Source: Reclinomonas americana ATCC 50394 (taxonomy: Eukaryota; Jakobida; Jakobea; Jakobida). Taken from it: 21,965 nt of DNA. The stretch is from the NCBI GenBank assembly GCA_048213135.1, contig AFZH01018009.1:1-21965 (forward strand), read 5' to 3'. The notes beneath the pieces are model-generated. The model was not told where the DNA came from. It searched no databases and saw only the letters and a list, made by a program, of their open reading frames with translations. The translations under genes were made by a program, and so were the position numbers. Below are positions 1 to 10,795 of this stretch, piece after piece; the stretch's first letter is position 1, and the number at the start of each line of letters is the position of its first letter.

Positions 1-55
1 GGTACGGGTACGGGTACGGGTACGGGTACGGTCGGTCGGGTAGGTAGGTACGAGT
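1..55. repeat. GGGTAC hexanucleotide tandem repeat at the window edge
   Basis: Five consecutive copies of a GGGTAC hexamer, decaying into GGTCGG/GGTAGG variants. The array runs into the left window edge, so its full length is unknown. It is a short tandem repeat; it does not match the usual telomere unit TTAGGG or a common variant. Confidence 0.85.
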
Positions 56-79
56 AGGAGGACGGAAGAGGAGGAGGAG

Positions 80-82
<3 letters not shown>

Positions 83-142
<60 letters not shown>
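83..142. repeat. (GA)n microsatellite
   Basis: An almost uninterrupted GA dinucleotide run, preceded by a short GAG/GGA trinucleotide stretch. It lies upstream of the first visible exon of the fucosyltransferase-like gene, either in an intron or in the 5' flank. I saw no convincing coding exon in positions 1-511. Confidence 0.9.
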
Positions 143-145
<3 letters not shown>

Positions 146-511
146 GCACAAGAAGAAGCATTGATCGCTGGATCAGAATGCTTCGAGCGAAGGCGTGATG
201 AGTGGGCATCAGGGCACAGCTCGACGGCAGTGAGAGAAAGCAAGCGGTGGCGAGTGATAAATAGTGAAGCTGAAAGTAACATGCAAGGGATTGCAAGGGT
301 GGACGGGATGCATGATGACAGAGAGAAGCGTTGAAGTGAGGTGCAGTGAGTTTGCAGAGACGATAGAATGAGCGAAGTAGAAGGGAAAGAGGGATAAGGA
401 GAAGGCAAGGATAAAGCGCAAGGGCAAACTGTGTGCGTGTGAGTGTCAGTGAGAGAGGCGCACGATGGCTTCTCATCTGCAGTTATCACCCTTACTAATC
501 TCTCCGCGCAG

Positions 512-2121
512 ACAAGCTGTTCGAGGAGCCGTGGTTCAAGTTCTACGCCACTCAAGCCGACATCTTGCCTCTCGGTCCGCTGGAGATTGTCGATCCGTGG
601 GAGGAGAACAAGCGATTTGGTGATAGGTGGGTGAGGGAGAGAGGGAAGAAGAGAGAAGAAGAATGCAGAGGAGAGAGAGAGAGAAGTAAAAAGATTGGAG
701 AAGGAGAGAGGGCGAAAGTCCCCTGCTTTGTCTCCGTCTGTTTTCCCGTTCTCTCTTCCCCTCCTCTCTCTCTCTTCCTTTTCTCTCGCGCGCGCTCTCT
801 TTCTCTCTCGCTGTCTTTCTTGTGTCTTTCTCTCTTCTTCTTTCAGAGTGTCTTTCCCCGTCTCTCCGTCTCTTTTTTCGTTCTCTCTGTCACTGTCTTC
901 CATCGGTCTCTTTCATTCTTGTTCTCTCGTTGCCTTTCTTCTTCTCGTTCTCACTTTTTACCCAATCTCCTTTAACTATCTCGTTTGCTCGTTCTCTTCT
1001 CCCTTTCCTTCACCTATTCTCCTTTCCCCTATCTCTTCCTTTTCTCCCTCTCTCTCCGTCTTTACATCTTCGTCATCTCCTTGTCTCACTTACCCGTTTT
1101 CTCCTTTCCCCTCTGTTCCTTCTTTCTTGTCGTTTGCCCCTTTCTCCCTCCCTCTCCCTCTCCCTCTCCCTCTCCCTCTCCCTCTCCCTCTCCCTGTCTC
1201 CCTCTTTCCCTCTTTCCCTTCCCCCACGAGACTCTCACTATTACTCTCTCCAAATCAGCGTCCGCAACGGAACGCTGAACCAGAACTTCGGCCCGCTGCT
1301 GCAGGTGTCGGGCTACAGCTCGCTGGAGGTGATGACCAGCATGAACCCGATGTACGCCGCCCACCTCAATCACCTTGGCGTGTCGGCCTCCAAGCTGCAG
1401 TTTGGCACCCAGGGTTGCGTGTACTCTTCCCTCTCCCCTTCCCCTATCCCGCACGCACGCTCACTATCACACCAGTGATGAACGCCATGCTCGCACACCC
1501 CACGCCCTACATGAACGCCACTCTCGCGCACCTGCGCGAGTCGTCGGGTTTCGACCGCCCGAACATGAAGCTGCGCGTCGGCCTGCACCTACGCATGTGT
1601 GTCGACTGCGGCACGGACGACATGTGGCGCGAGGAGACCATGGCCGCCATGTACAAGTGCGTCGGCCAGGTGCTGGATGAGTTGCGCGTGCGACACAATG
1701 CCACGGCCGCCGAGACGCTGGTGTATTTGGCCACTGACGCGCCAAAGATTCGTCGGCCCTTCAAGTGGACGCTGCGCAATCATGCGGTTGTGGTGCGTTC
1801 CGCGATCAGACGGCGAGGAGGGAGATGTACATGACTCATGCTCTCTTTTCCGTGTCTCAGACATACGACAAGCGACACAATGACGACTTTGTGCAGACCG
1901 ACATGTTGAAGGATGTGGTGGCGCTGGCGGCCGTGCTGTCCGAGTGGATGATTCTGGGCGAGGCGGACTACATTTTGTCGCCGGGCACCACATTTAGTGT
2001 GTTTGCCGGGGAGCGCACAAACACGCCGTTGATTGTGTTTACCGGTGTGCGGCAGCCACTGGGGAGGTGTCACTGGACGTCGTCGCTCGAGAGGTATCCC
2101 ACGTGGGATGCGAGGTTATGA
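512..2121 (+). CDS. fucosyltransferase-like GT-B glycosyltransferase, 5' partial (four exons visible)
   Basis: Exons 512-626, 1259-1413, 1476-1792 and 1861-2121 join in phase (1, 2, 1, 0) to give about 282 residues ending in TGA. The first visible exon opens after CGCAG in mid-codon, so the true N-terminus lies upstream or outside the window. A TACTAAT-like branch site sits at about 492. In the third exon, VGLHLRMCVDCG resembles the beta-strand and basic-residue motif (GxxxR type) of the fucosyltransferase superfamily. The last exon, EWMILGEADYILSPGTTF followed by a hydrophobic strand, resembles the acceptor end of that fold, where a Ser/Thr-rich loop contacts the nucleotide sugar. Two NxT sequons (NGT, NAT) suit a Golgi-lumen protein. 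The N-terminal membrane anchor is not visible. The family call rests on motif layout only; another GT-B family (GT37-, GT23- or GT11-like) is possible. Donors are GTGGGT, GTTGCG and GTGCGT. Confidence 0.55.
627..1258 (+). repeat. pyrimidine-rich intron 1 of the fucosyltransferase-like gene, with a (CTCCCT)n array
   Basis: After about 100 bp of purine-rich DNA, the 632-bp intron is almost pure C+T on the coding strand from about 715 to 1255. It includes eight or so CTCCCT hexamers at 1147-1195. The long open frames through it encode only Ser/Leu/Pro/Phe low-complexity peptide and are read-through of this composition, not genes. Confidence 0.8.
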
Positions 2122-2949
2122 GGTTGTAATGCATAGTAATCACAGAAGGAGAAGGGGCGAAAGGGGGAAGGGGGGAGGGTGGGAGGGAAAAGGTGGGAAG
2201 GGAGGAACAGGAGTCTCGAAGCAGTGATGCATTTTATGAAGGAGGGAGGGGGGAAGGGGGAAAGCGGGGGGCGGGAGGGGGAAGGGGGGAAGGAGGAACA
2301 GGAGTCTCGAAGCAGTGATCCATTTATCAGCAGGCAGATCTTTGTCAGCAAGGGACTTTGTCGATGAGTGCTTGTTAGTATCCGAGTCGCTCTCTGTTGA
2401 GGTACGCAGAGAGGAGATGTAGCAACTGTCTAAGGAGATCCCGTAAGCAGGTGGCGTTAATAGTTGCAGTCGACAAACGTCAGGTTTCAGATTATCAGAG
2501 ACCAAGTCGCTCTTACTTGAACATGTACTTCGCGGAGACGAGGGGCACCTGCTGCGATGGAGAGATCCACACGATTGAGAAACTCATTGTCTGAGTTGCT
2601 CTTTCCTGAGCTTCACAGGGACGCAGAGATCTACGTTATCAGATGGCGGTAATAGTTGCAGACGACTCGTGGCAGCCTTCACACTCAACCGCGATGTACA
2701 GAGACGACATGCGTCTGCTGCCAGGGAGACATCCAAACTAGCAAGAGACCCATCCGAGACGCTGTCTGCTGCGAGACGCAGGTCCAGCTTGCAAGACACT
2801 CCTTGTCCAAGTGTCTTACTGCTGAGCTTCGCAGAATGAGTCGCTTCTACTGCGAGACAGAGATTCACATCAGCGAGGGACTCCGCGCAGGCGCTGTATG
2901 CTGGACTTCGCGGAAACGAGGCAAAGAGATCCACAATAGCCAGAGGCGT
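2122..2949. repeat. convergent intergenic spacer with degenerate ~90-bp repeats
   Basis: This 828-bp spacer separates the stop codons of two convergent genes. A G-rich block (2150-2330) holds two copies of a 28-bp segment beginning GGAGGAACAGGAGTCTCGAA, 91 bp apart (2201 and 2292). From 2340 to 2940 there are diverged repeats built around ACTTCGCGGAAACGAG and AGAGATCCACA (for example 2561 and 2924, 363 bp apart, close to four 91-bp periods). No credible coding exon was found. The spacer must hold both 3' UTRs; I saw no clear AATAAA. Confidence 0.6.
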
Positions 2950-5918
2950 TCATATTTGCAATCGATTGATCGCGGCCAACACCGGGTGCGACTCCTTGTC
3001 CGAGTCGGAGTCGCTGTCGCTCTTTAACCTCTCCTTCCTCTCCTTGGCCTTCTGCTCCTGCTTCAACCGCTTCTTCTCGCGCTTCGAGAGCTTCTTCTCG
3101 GCCTTGCCCTGCTTGCCCTTGCCGCCACCACTCGGCTTCTTCTCCACCGTGTCGTCGGCGCCGTCATCGTCGGCGGCGGCCGCAGCTCCTCGTGTAGTCG
3201 CTGTTGGCGACACACTTCTTGAGGAGGTTGCAGAACCACCAGCTGCCGCCGCGGCAGCAGTGGCAGTGGTGGTGGTCGTCGTCGTCGTCGTTGTCGTGGT
3301 TGTCGAGCTGCTGTGAGACACCTCGCCCGTCACCGCCATCTCCAGGTCCTCGCCCACGGCCTCGGCCCACAGCTGCTCCACGACCTGCGGAACGGGAAGT
3401 AAGCGACACGAAGGAGGTGCTGCGTGCCATGCGCACTCGCGCAACTGTGTTGGCGTCGTTCCAGGCTGCCTTGAGCATGCGTCGGATCTTTGCCAGATCA
3501 CTGCACTGCGTGTTTTGAAGAGAATTGAATATTGGGGATGGAGAGAAAGAGCCAGCATCCTCGCTCGCAACTTGCGTCTGCTCCAGCACAATTTTCTCCT
3601 CCCTTGTGATCTTGCTGACATCGTCATCGGCGTCGGCTGCGCAGTGTAACGTGAGAACGCAATCGACAAACGCACACAACTACGATAATGCTCACCCTTC
3701 GCAGAGTTGACCGCCGCATCAGCAGCGGCCACCAATGGCTCGGCGGCTGCGTCCTGTGCTCGCACGCTGGCGTAATGCTCGTCCGTAAAGTAACCAAACT
3801 GTGGAGGAGTTGAGTGACGAAGAGGACAGGGAGAAGCAACCAATGCGACGTACCTGAATGTATCGCTCGCCGGGGAAGTTGCAAATCTCCAGTGCGGGGG
3901 CCTCGAGCTGGTGCACGAGTACGTTGACTCGGTAGAGCATGGTGGCGGCTTGCAGTTCCATGTTGCCGCCCCACGTGGAGTTGCCGCGCATGTCGCTGAC
4001 GTACTGCGCAAAAAATGGAAAGGGTGGTGAGGAGGGAGAGGGAGGGGGTGAAGGGTGAGGGAAGGGAACAAGGGAGGAAAGAGAAGGGCGAATGAAGAGA
4101 GCAGTGGAATCGGGAATCTGCAAGGAGCAAAGGGAGAGAGGAGATGAGAGCGGAAGGGATGAGAGAGGAACGTGAGCAGTGGATGCGCGAGGAACGGTGA
4201 ATTAGATTGCAAGGAGCAAAGGGAGAGAGGAGATGAGGATGCGACCTGAGAAGTGGAGTGAGTGAGGAGAGGAGTGAGCGAGGAACAATGACGTGAGGAG
4301 ACACTAAAATCTGAAGAAAGAAAGTAGCGAAGGGAGAAAGGAGATCAGGATGAGACCTGAGGAGAGGTGTGAGGAGAGGAGTGAGCGAGGAACAATGACG
4401 TAAGGAGACACTAAATCTGAAGACTGCAAGTAGCGAAGGGAGAAAGGAGATGTAGATGAGACGGAAAGGATGAAACGACAAACGTGAGGAGTGGAGTGAG
4501 CGAGGAACAGTGAAGAGAGGGGAAACTAAAAGTGATAAACGGCGTGTGAAGAGCAACAACATGAAGCGCTGAGGTGAAGATCGGGAAACAGGCGAAGAGC
4601 AGATGAAGGCAGAACGACTTAGAATCACAAGAGAAGAAGAGAGAGAGAGCGAGAGTAAACACAAGACGGACAGTGCACGCATGGAAGAAGAAGAGTGGAA
4701 GGAGTCAGCGGTCTCTTGTGGCATTGCTCACCTCCTCAAACGTCTCCTCTTCCAAATCCAAAAACGGCTCAAAGTACTCCCGCTGCGCCTCCATAAAATC
4801 ACAAATCTCGTCGCGATACCGCCGGTAGTGCACCTCTGTGTCCGTCAACTGGTCGCTCAGTGATCTGTGGTGATCGCGTGCATTTTGTCAGGTAGTCTGT
4901 TTCATGCAACAGCATCATGCTACCGTACCTGAAGAAGCAGTTGCCGTCGCCGACCACATCGCGGACTTTGAGGCCGGCCTTGGCCAACTGCACGTTCAGT
5001 CGGCGTACTTGGTCGAAGTCGTCGAACTGCGGAGGAGGTGAGGATGAAAGGAGAAGGGAGAAGGAAAGAGGGAAAGAGGGAAAGAGGGTGAAGGAGAAGA
5101 GCGAACGACTAGGACACACAAAGGATGGAAGAGTTGAGAGATTGAAAGGCAGGTTGGAGGAAAGAGTCCAACAGCAAGACGACGAGAGACAGCAGTGAGC
5201 AGCGCATGTGGTTACAAGAGAAAGGAGGAGAGAGGAAAGAGAGGGAGGGGGAGACAGATGCATGCAGAGGTACTACCAAGGAGGCGAGATAGTGCGTCTG
5301 AGAGAAAGAGAGAGAGGTGCACGAGAGAGAATGCAGCAAAGCAAGAAGACTGAGAACTCGGGAACAGTGAGGAAGAATGAAGGATACATGATGAGAGAGC
5401 GAGGTGAACGAGCAAGAATGCAGCACATAGAGAGACAAGGAGGCGAGACAGTGCTTCAGAGAAGATCACGACAAGAGTTGAAGGGAGTGATAGGAGACAA
5501 GTGCTTGCCCAACGACGGGAACAGAGAGAGAACCACATATAAAGCACACCAAAAGCCAAGTAAACAGCAACCAAAAAGCACTCAGAAACGCAACATACTT
5601 GTGCCGCCGTCGCTCCTGCACACACACAAATCAGCATGACAACAATGCACAGATAAAAGAGAGAAAAGCACACACCTTTGCAAGTCGACGTGCCATCTTA
5701 TGCCGCTCTTTGCGTGAGGGCAAGTCGTCAGTGTTCTCAGAGGTGTCCTCTGCGTCACGAGAGAGAGTGTGAGCGAAACACTCTCTCTCATTCTCAAAGT
5801 AAAGGACTTTGCCTGCAGCGATTGTGCGCGATCGTGCGCGCTCTGCCTCCATCTTACGCTCATGCTTGCTGGGCTTGGTGGTGCCTGCGCCACCTCGCTT
5901 GTCGTGCTTCTTTCCCAT
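2950..5918 (-). CDS. OTUD3: OTU-domain deubiquitinase, OTUD3-like (9 exons, 435 aa)
   Basis: Exons, in transcript order: 5676-5918, 5595-5615 (21-nt micro-exon), 4929-5026, 4732-4864, 3854-4003, 3696-3798, 3572-3636, 3446-3505, 2950-3384. All phases agree and total 1308 bp. The N-terminus is basic (MGKKHDKRGG). The OTU domain spans about residues 89-235. Its catalytic loop GDGNCFFR puts Asp115 and Cys118 in the active site, and DEHYASVR supplies the catalytic His223. Residues about 264-310 (CSDLAKIRRMLKAAWNDANT, then VVEQLWAEA) align with the UBA-like segment that follows the OTU domain in animal OTUD3. The last exon has a 13-Thr run (about 319-331), an Ala/Asp-rich linker and a Lys/Arg-rich helix before an SDSDSDSD acidic tract. 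The family removes ubiquitin from substrates in the cytosol. Length is close to human OTUD3 (398 aa). The start is the first ATG and opens a fully coding exon. Confidence 0.88.
4004..4731. repeat. ~105-bp degenerate minisatellite in intron 4 of the OTUD3-like gene
   Basis: The 728-bp intron carries repeated blocks. AGCGAGGAACAATGACG, GGAGACACTAAA and AGCGAAGGGAGAAAGGAGAT recur at about 4277-4345 and 4382-4450, with weaker copies on both sides (4115-4145, 4205-4235, 4495-4530). It is purine-rich on + and so pyrimidine-rich on the coding strand. Confidence 0.7.
5027..5594. repeat. purine-rich intron 2 of the OTUD3-like gene with repeated blocks
   Basis: A 568-bp intron. CAAGGAGGCGAGA followed by AGTGC occurs at about 5277 and 5434, and GAATGCAGCA at about 5329 and 5416, suggesting an old duplication of roughly 90-160 bp. 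No open frame here looks coding. Confidence 0.5.
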
Positions 5919-6277
5919 TCTCTCAAACTATCAAAAACAAGGTAAGGGACTATTTTGAGATGCATGACAGGACAAGCCTCGGCCTCGATAGGAAAGCCAA
6001 CTTCCTGCTGCCCTGTTTGCCTTCTCCCAGTGACAATACAGGGGATCCATCGACCCTGAGCCCTTGCATCCAGCGACTTCAACCCGCGACTTCGACTCGT
6101 TGGTGCTGCAACATTCCCATGATATTGAGCCCTGGAAACTGTTTCATGTCGCTGGAATCCATTGGCAGCTGCCAGACTGTTCTTACGTCGAGGACAGCAT
6201 CACCGTCGCCTCAAGCAACCCGTCGCCCAAGCTGGCGTTCACTTTCCTTCCTCCTTTGCCCTCCTCCTCCTTCACCC
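5919..6277. other. intergenic spacer between the CCDC22 and OTUD3-like genes
   Basis: 359 bp between the CCDC22 stop and the start of the next - strand gene. It should hold the CCDC22 3' UTR and the OTUD3-like promoter. It is less repetitive than the introns. I recognised no coding exon, RNA gene or clear poly(A) signal on the - strand. Confidence 0.5.
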
Positions 6278-9200
6278 TCAACGACCAATCTGCGCACGAA
6301 GAGCATCGTTCTCCCGCTGCACCTCGGCCAAGTCGGCCAGCACCTGATCGCTGTTGAACTCGCTGGCGCGCTGCTGCAGCTCGCGCACCGTCGCCTGCAA
6401 CTGGCGGATTTGGTTGCCGATCTGGCCGCGCTCCTCCACCTTGGCGAGCAGGCCGTCGAATGCCTGAGAAGGGGGAAAAGGTGAGTGAGGAGGAGCAGCA
6501 TACCACGGAGGCATGTCACGCAACATCACGCAGTGCCACGACATCGCGGTATGCGCGGCGGTAGTCGTCGTTCTTCTTGGCCTCCTGTGAAAGAAAAGAG
6601 TGTGGTGAGTAAGGTAATGGACGAGATAAGGCGAGGGGGAGCAAAGAGACCTTAAAGAGCAGTTCTTCCGAGTGTCCAAACACGCGATTGAGGGACTCGG
6701 AGAGGTGGCTGATTTCGCGCTGGATGGATCTCGTGTCGATCAGCACCTGCGGGAGGTTGAGTCGACGGGAGAGGGTGAAGGGAATAGGAGACGTCGGGGG
6801 AGGGGGGGAGGGAGGTCAAAGCACAAAGAAGAGAGTCGCAACACATGAGTGGATAAGAGTACGTTATGTCGACGATCTTGGAACGAGCAAAGCATCACAG
6901 CGAGCGAAACACCAAGACTGACAAGAGAGCAACACATCTCGTCGAGTCGCATATTGATGAGAAGGAAACATCTCGCAACGCAATACACCCAGCGAGACAA
7001 TCATTGTGGGAAGAGAGAAACTCATCTCGTCAAGTCGTAGATCAGTGAGAGAGAAACATCAGACAAACAAACAAGGCAGCGAAAACCCCACTGTGACAAG
7101 AAAGAAGCACAATCTCGTCGAGTCGGAGATCCGATAAAAGATCCCACAATACTACACAGCGAGAGAACATCTTCCATGACTGTCGTACTTCTCTTCGCGT
7201 CACGCACCTTCGTGATTTCCTCCTGCTGCTTCTTGACGTTGCGCACAATGTCAATGATGCGACGAGTGTACCACGTGCGATCCACGTCCTTTGGCAGCCG
7301 CTCGTACTCCTCCGAGAGACGAACCACGCGTTCCTGCACCGCGAGTGAGCGACAATCTACATGCACTCGTCGTCTACAAACACGCCCACCTCCTTCTCCT
7401 TCAAGTCCTCCTGCAAATCACGAATCTGCTCACGCTGATTCTGCGCTCGCTCCACACGCGAGGCAATCATGGCCTACCATTTTCACAGAAGCGAGTGAGC
7501 AAAGACACACGCAGGTCAAGAGCCACCACTGTCCCCTCGTAACCTTTTCGCGATCCGAGCGCGACTTGAGGAAGCGGTACTTGGCAACCAGCGGCACGCG
7601 GTGCTTCTCCCACTCTTCGGCGATTTCGCGCATGCGGGAGGCTGACTCGCCGGCCTCCTGGCGCAGGCGCATGGCGTTGCCCTTGGGGTCGGTGAGCATG
7701 TCGTGGATGCGGCGCTCCTCCTCGTACTTTTTGTGGGCGGCCAGGAGGGCTTCGTTGATGCGGGCCAGCTCGTCCTCGGTCTGTCGAGGGGGGAAAGGGA
7801 AGGGATGAGAGGGGTGAGGAAAGGGGAAGGGTGGGGGAGGGGAAGGGAGAGGGATGGATGAGGAAAGAGAAGAGATGGGAGGGGAAGGGAAGGAGGGAGG
7901 GAGAGAGGGAGGGAGGGAGCGGAGAGAGAGAGAAAATGATGTAGAAAGAGAAACAATGCTGACGACAGCAAGAGTATGTGAGAGGTGAGAGAGACAGAGA
8001 GAGACACACACAAAGGCAGAGAGAGTAAGAGAGAGCGTACAGTAGTACATGCAGGAACGACGAGAGAGAAAGAGACATGCAGTACGACAGCAGCAACAAG
8101 ATGCAAGAGGATTATGCACCGCTGCAGGAAAGAACAGAGGGGGAGAGGGAAGAGGAAAGAAAGAGAAAGAACTGCAGACAACAAGGAGAGAGAAGGGCGC
8201 AAATTGTTTGCAGAAAAGAGAGAAAAAAGAAAGAGAGAGAGAAGGTGCATCGCCTTTGCGAACAGGCAAGGAGAAATGAACATCGGAGCTTTGAGCAATA
8301 CGCACCTGCTTGGTGGCCGAGCGGAGGCGATCGACTTCGCTGTCCACGCGGCGCAGATCCGACTCGGCATCATCGATGCTCTTTTGCACCGTGTCCAGCT
8401 CGCGCTGACGGCGAGTCTGCAGCACGCAGTCAGTACAATGTCCGCTCCCCCGCCCATTCCACTCCAAACCACGCACCTCCTCGTCCTCCTCCACCACGGC
8501 GGCACTCTCCTGCGCAATCTGGCGCGCCGCATCCGACTCCTCCTGCTCAAAATTGCGCTCACGAGTGAAGCGCGACGACGTCTGCTTCTTGCCTGCAGGA
8601 GAGTGTGAGCAGGCGCGTACACACTTCAAACCCACCGCCCTCTTACGCAACTGGTGCCAAAGAGATCCAGCACCTGATCCAGCTTCTTGGCGCGATCGTT
8701 GGCCTTGTCGCGGTGCGCACGGAAGACGACGCCGAGCAGCGCATTGGCGCGGCTGCGCTTGGCGTCGGCCGTCATGGTGGGGTCGGCAGAGGCCAGGCGG
8801 ACCTTGGCGTCGCGCGCCGCCTCCACCGTGTGCCACTCGAGCACGGAGGGGAGCAGGCGGCTCGGGCGGGTCTGCGCGCCGGCCGGGCGCAGGAAGCGCT
8901 TCTCAAAGGTGGTGCCTGGTGGCGGCGGAAGTAAGGAAAAAGGAGAATAAGGAAGAGGGATGGGTTGTGGGCGCACCCTTTTGCGGGTTGGCAGGTGCGC
9001 GCAGGGAGTGCGAGGTGAACAGGACGTGCACGTGGGCGGGGAGTACGGCGGAGCCAAAGGTTCGGCCGTCGGTGGGGGACGGGCGGGCGTAGGGGCGGAG
9101 GAGGCGCACACGCACGTCGCGGAGGAGGCGTTCGGTGATGGACATTTCTGGGGGGAGAAGGGTGAGACAGGAGGGGGAGAGAAAAGGAGAAGGGGAGATA

Positions 9201-10759
9201 GAGGGATATACCGTGCACTTCCTCGACTTGGTCTTGCTTGGGGAGGCAGCCGACGAGCCAGGAGATGATTTTGCGGGTGTCCTTGCCGTTGGGGTACATG
9301 AGCTGGGGGAGGGGAAGGAAGGGGGGTGAGAGGGGGAAGAAGGGGGGAAGGGAAGACGGGGTGAAGGAGAAGGGCGAACCTGGTTGAACTGGACTTCGGC
9401 GGGGTAGCCGGTTTCCTGGAAGGGGGTGGAGGGGAAGTGAGAAAGAGAAGAGAGGATGAAGCTGCAAACTAAAACGGAGAGAGAGAGGAAGGGGGGGGGG
9501 GGGGTCTTTCTGCCGCCTCGACATGCACGCAAAAGTTGATTTCTCCACACCACAGTGCACGTCTGAGAAGAGAGGAGAAAACAGGCCTGTTCTGCTGCTG
9601 AGAAGGAGGGAGAGCGCGAATGCCAGAGAGAGAAAAAGGAGGGAATGAAGAAACACAGTCTTCTGTTCTGCATGGACGAGAGTGTGAGAGTGTGCGTAAC
9701 AAAGAATTAAAGGAGAAAGAAGAGCAAGGAGCGGACGCAGCAGGCGTAACGAGAGACAGAGAGAGAGAAAGTAAGAGGTGAGAGAATTGCATCTGTGCAT
9801 CTGTGCATGGAAGGCGGAAGAATGGGCCTCTTGTTTTTCGTGTTGCTCTTTCTCTCTCTCTCTCCTTCTTCAGAGAGTTGTGAGAAGGAAGAATAGCGAG
9901 AGAGAGAGAGAGAGAGATCTATTCCTCCAGGCATGGATGACTGGAAAGTCTCCACACCACAGTGAAGAGAGAGAAGAACCAGAAGCCGATTCCTCTGCCT
10001 TGCCAAGCATAGACGGGAGAGAGAGGAGAGAGCGACACAAGTGGCATAGTCTTCCACGGACGAGAGAAGCTGAGAGACTTATTCTTCCGCCTCATGATGC
10101 ACGCCGTGTTTCAGTCCCCCTTCCCTCTCTCTTGCCCTCTCCTCCCTCTCCACGCCCCACTCAACATCAATGGCCTCGGCAATGCGCTCACTCACTCACT
10201 CACTCACTCTCGTGTTTGAGAAGAGTATGCAGAATGGCCTATTCCTCCGCCTCATAATGCACGACCAGTTTCAGTCATCTTCTCCCCCCTTTCCCCTCCC
10301 TCCATCTCCCTCCGACCCACTCAATATCAATGGCTTCAGCAATGCGCTCTCTCTCTCTCTCTCTCTCTCGTGTTTGAGAAGAGAATGCAGAGTGAGAGGC
10401 CTATTCTTCCGCCTCATCATGCACGCCGCGTTTCAGTCACCATCTCCCCCTTTTCCTTCTCGCTTCCCCTCTCCACCCCCACTCATCATCAATGGCCTCG
10501 GCAATGCGCTCTCTCTCTCTCTCTCTTGATTTGAGAAGAGAATGCAGAGTGAGAAGTCTATTCTTTCGCCTCATCATGCACGCCGTGTTTCAGTCCCCCT
10601 TCCACCCCTCTTCCCCACCCCCACTCAACATCAATGGCCTCGGCAATGCGCTCTCACTCTCTCTCTCTCTCTCCCTCACTAACTCTCATATCTGAGAAGA
10701 GAATGCAGAGTGAGAGGCCTATTCTTCCGCCTCGTCATGCACGCCGTGGCCTCGGCAAT

Positions 10760-10795
<36 letters not shown>

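Noticed and set aside
695-1834. Long + strand open frame of 379 codons
   Set aside because: It runs through CT-rich intron 1 (Ser/Leu/Pro/Phe only) and joins exon pieces out of frame; the spliced model explains the conserved parts.
3624-4724. 366-codon - strand open frame
   Set aside because: Mostly the minisatellite intron of the OTUD3-like gene, with shifted-frame exon sequence at its end.
7430-8836. 468-codon - strand open frame
   Set aside because: It contains genuine CCDC22 exon pieces but reads through introns; the conserved CCDC22 sequence needs splicing.
8772-9800. 342-codon - strand open frame
   Set aside because: Composed of CCDC22 exons and pyrimidine-rich introns, partly in the wrong frame.
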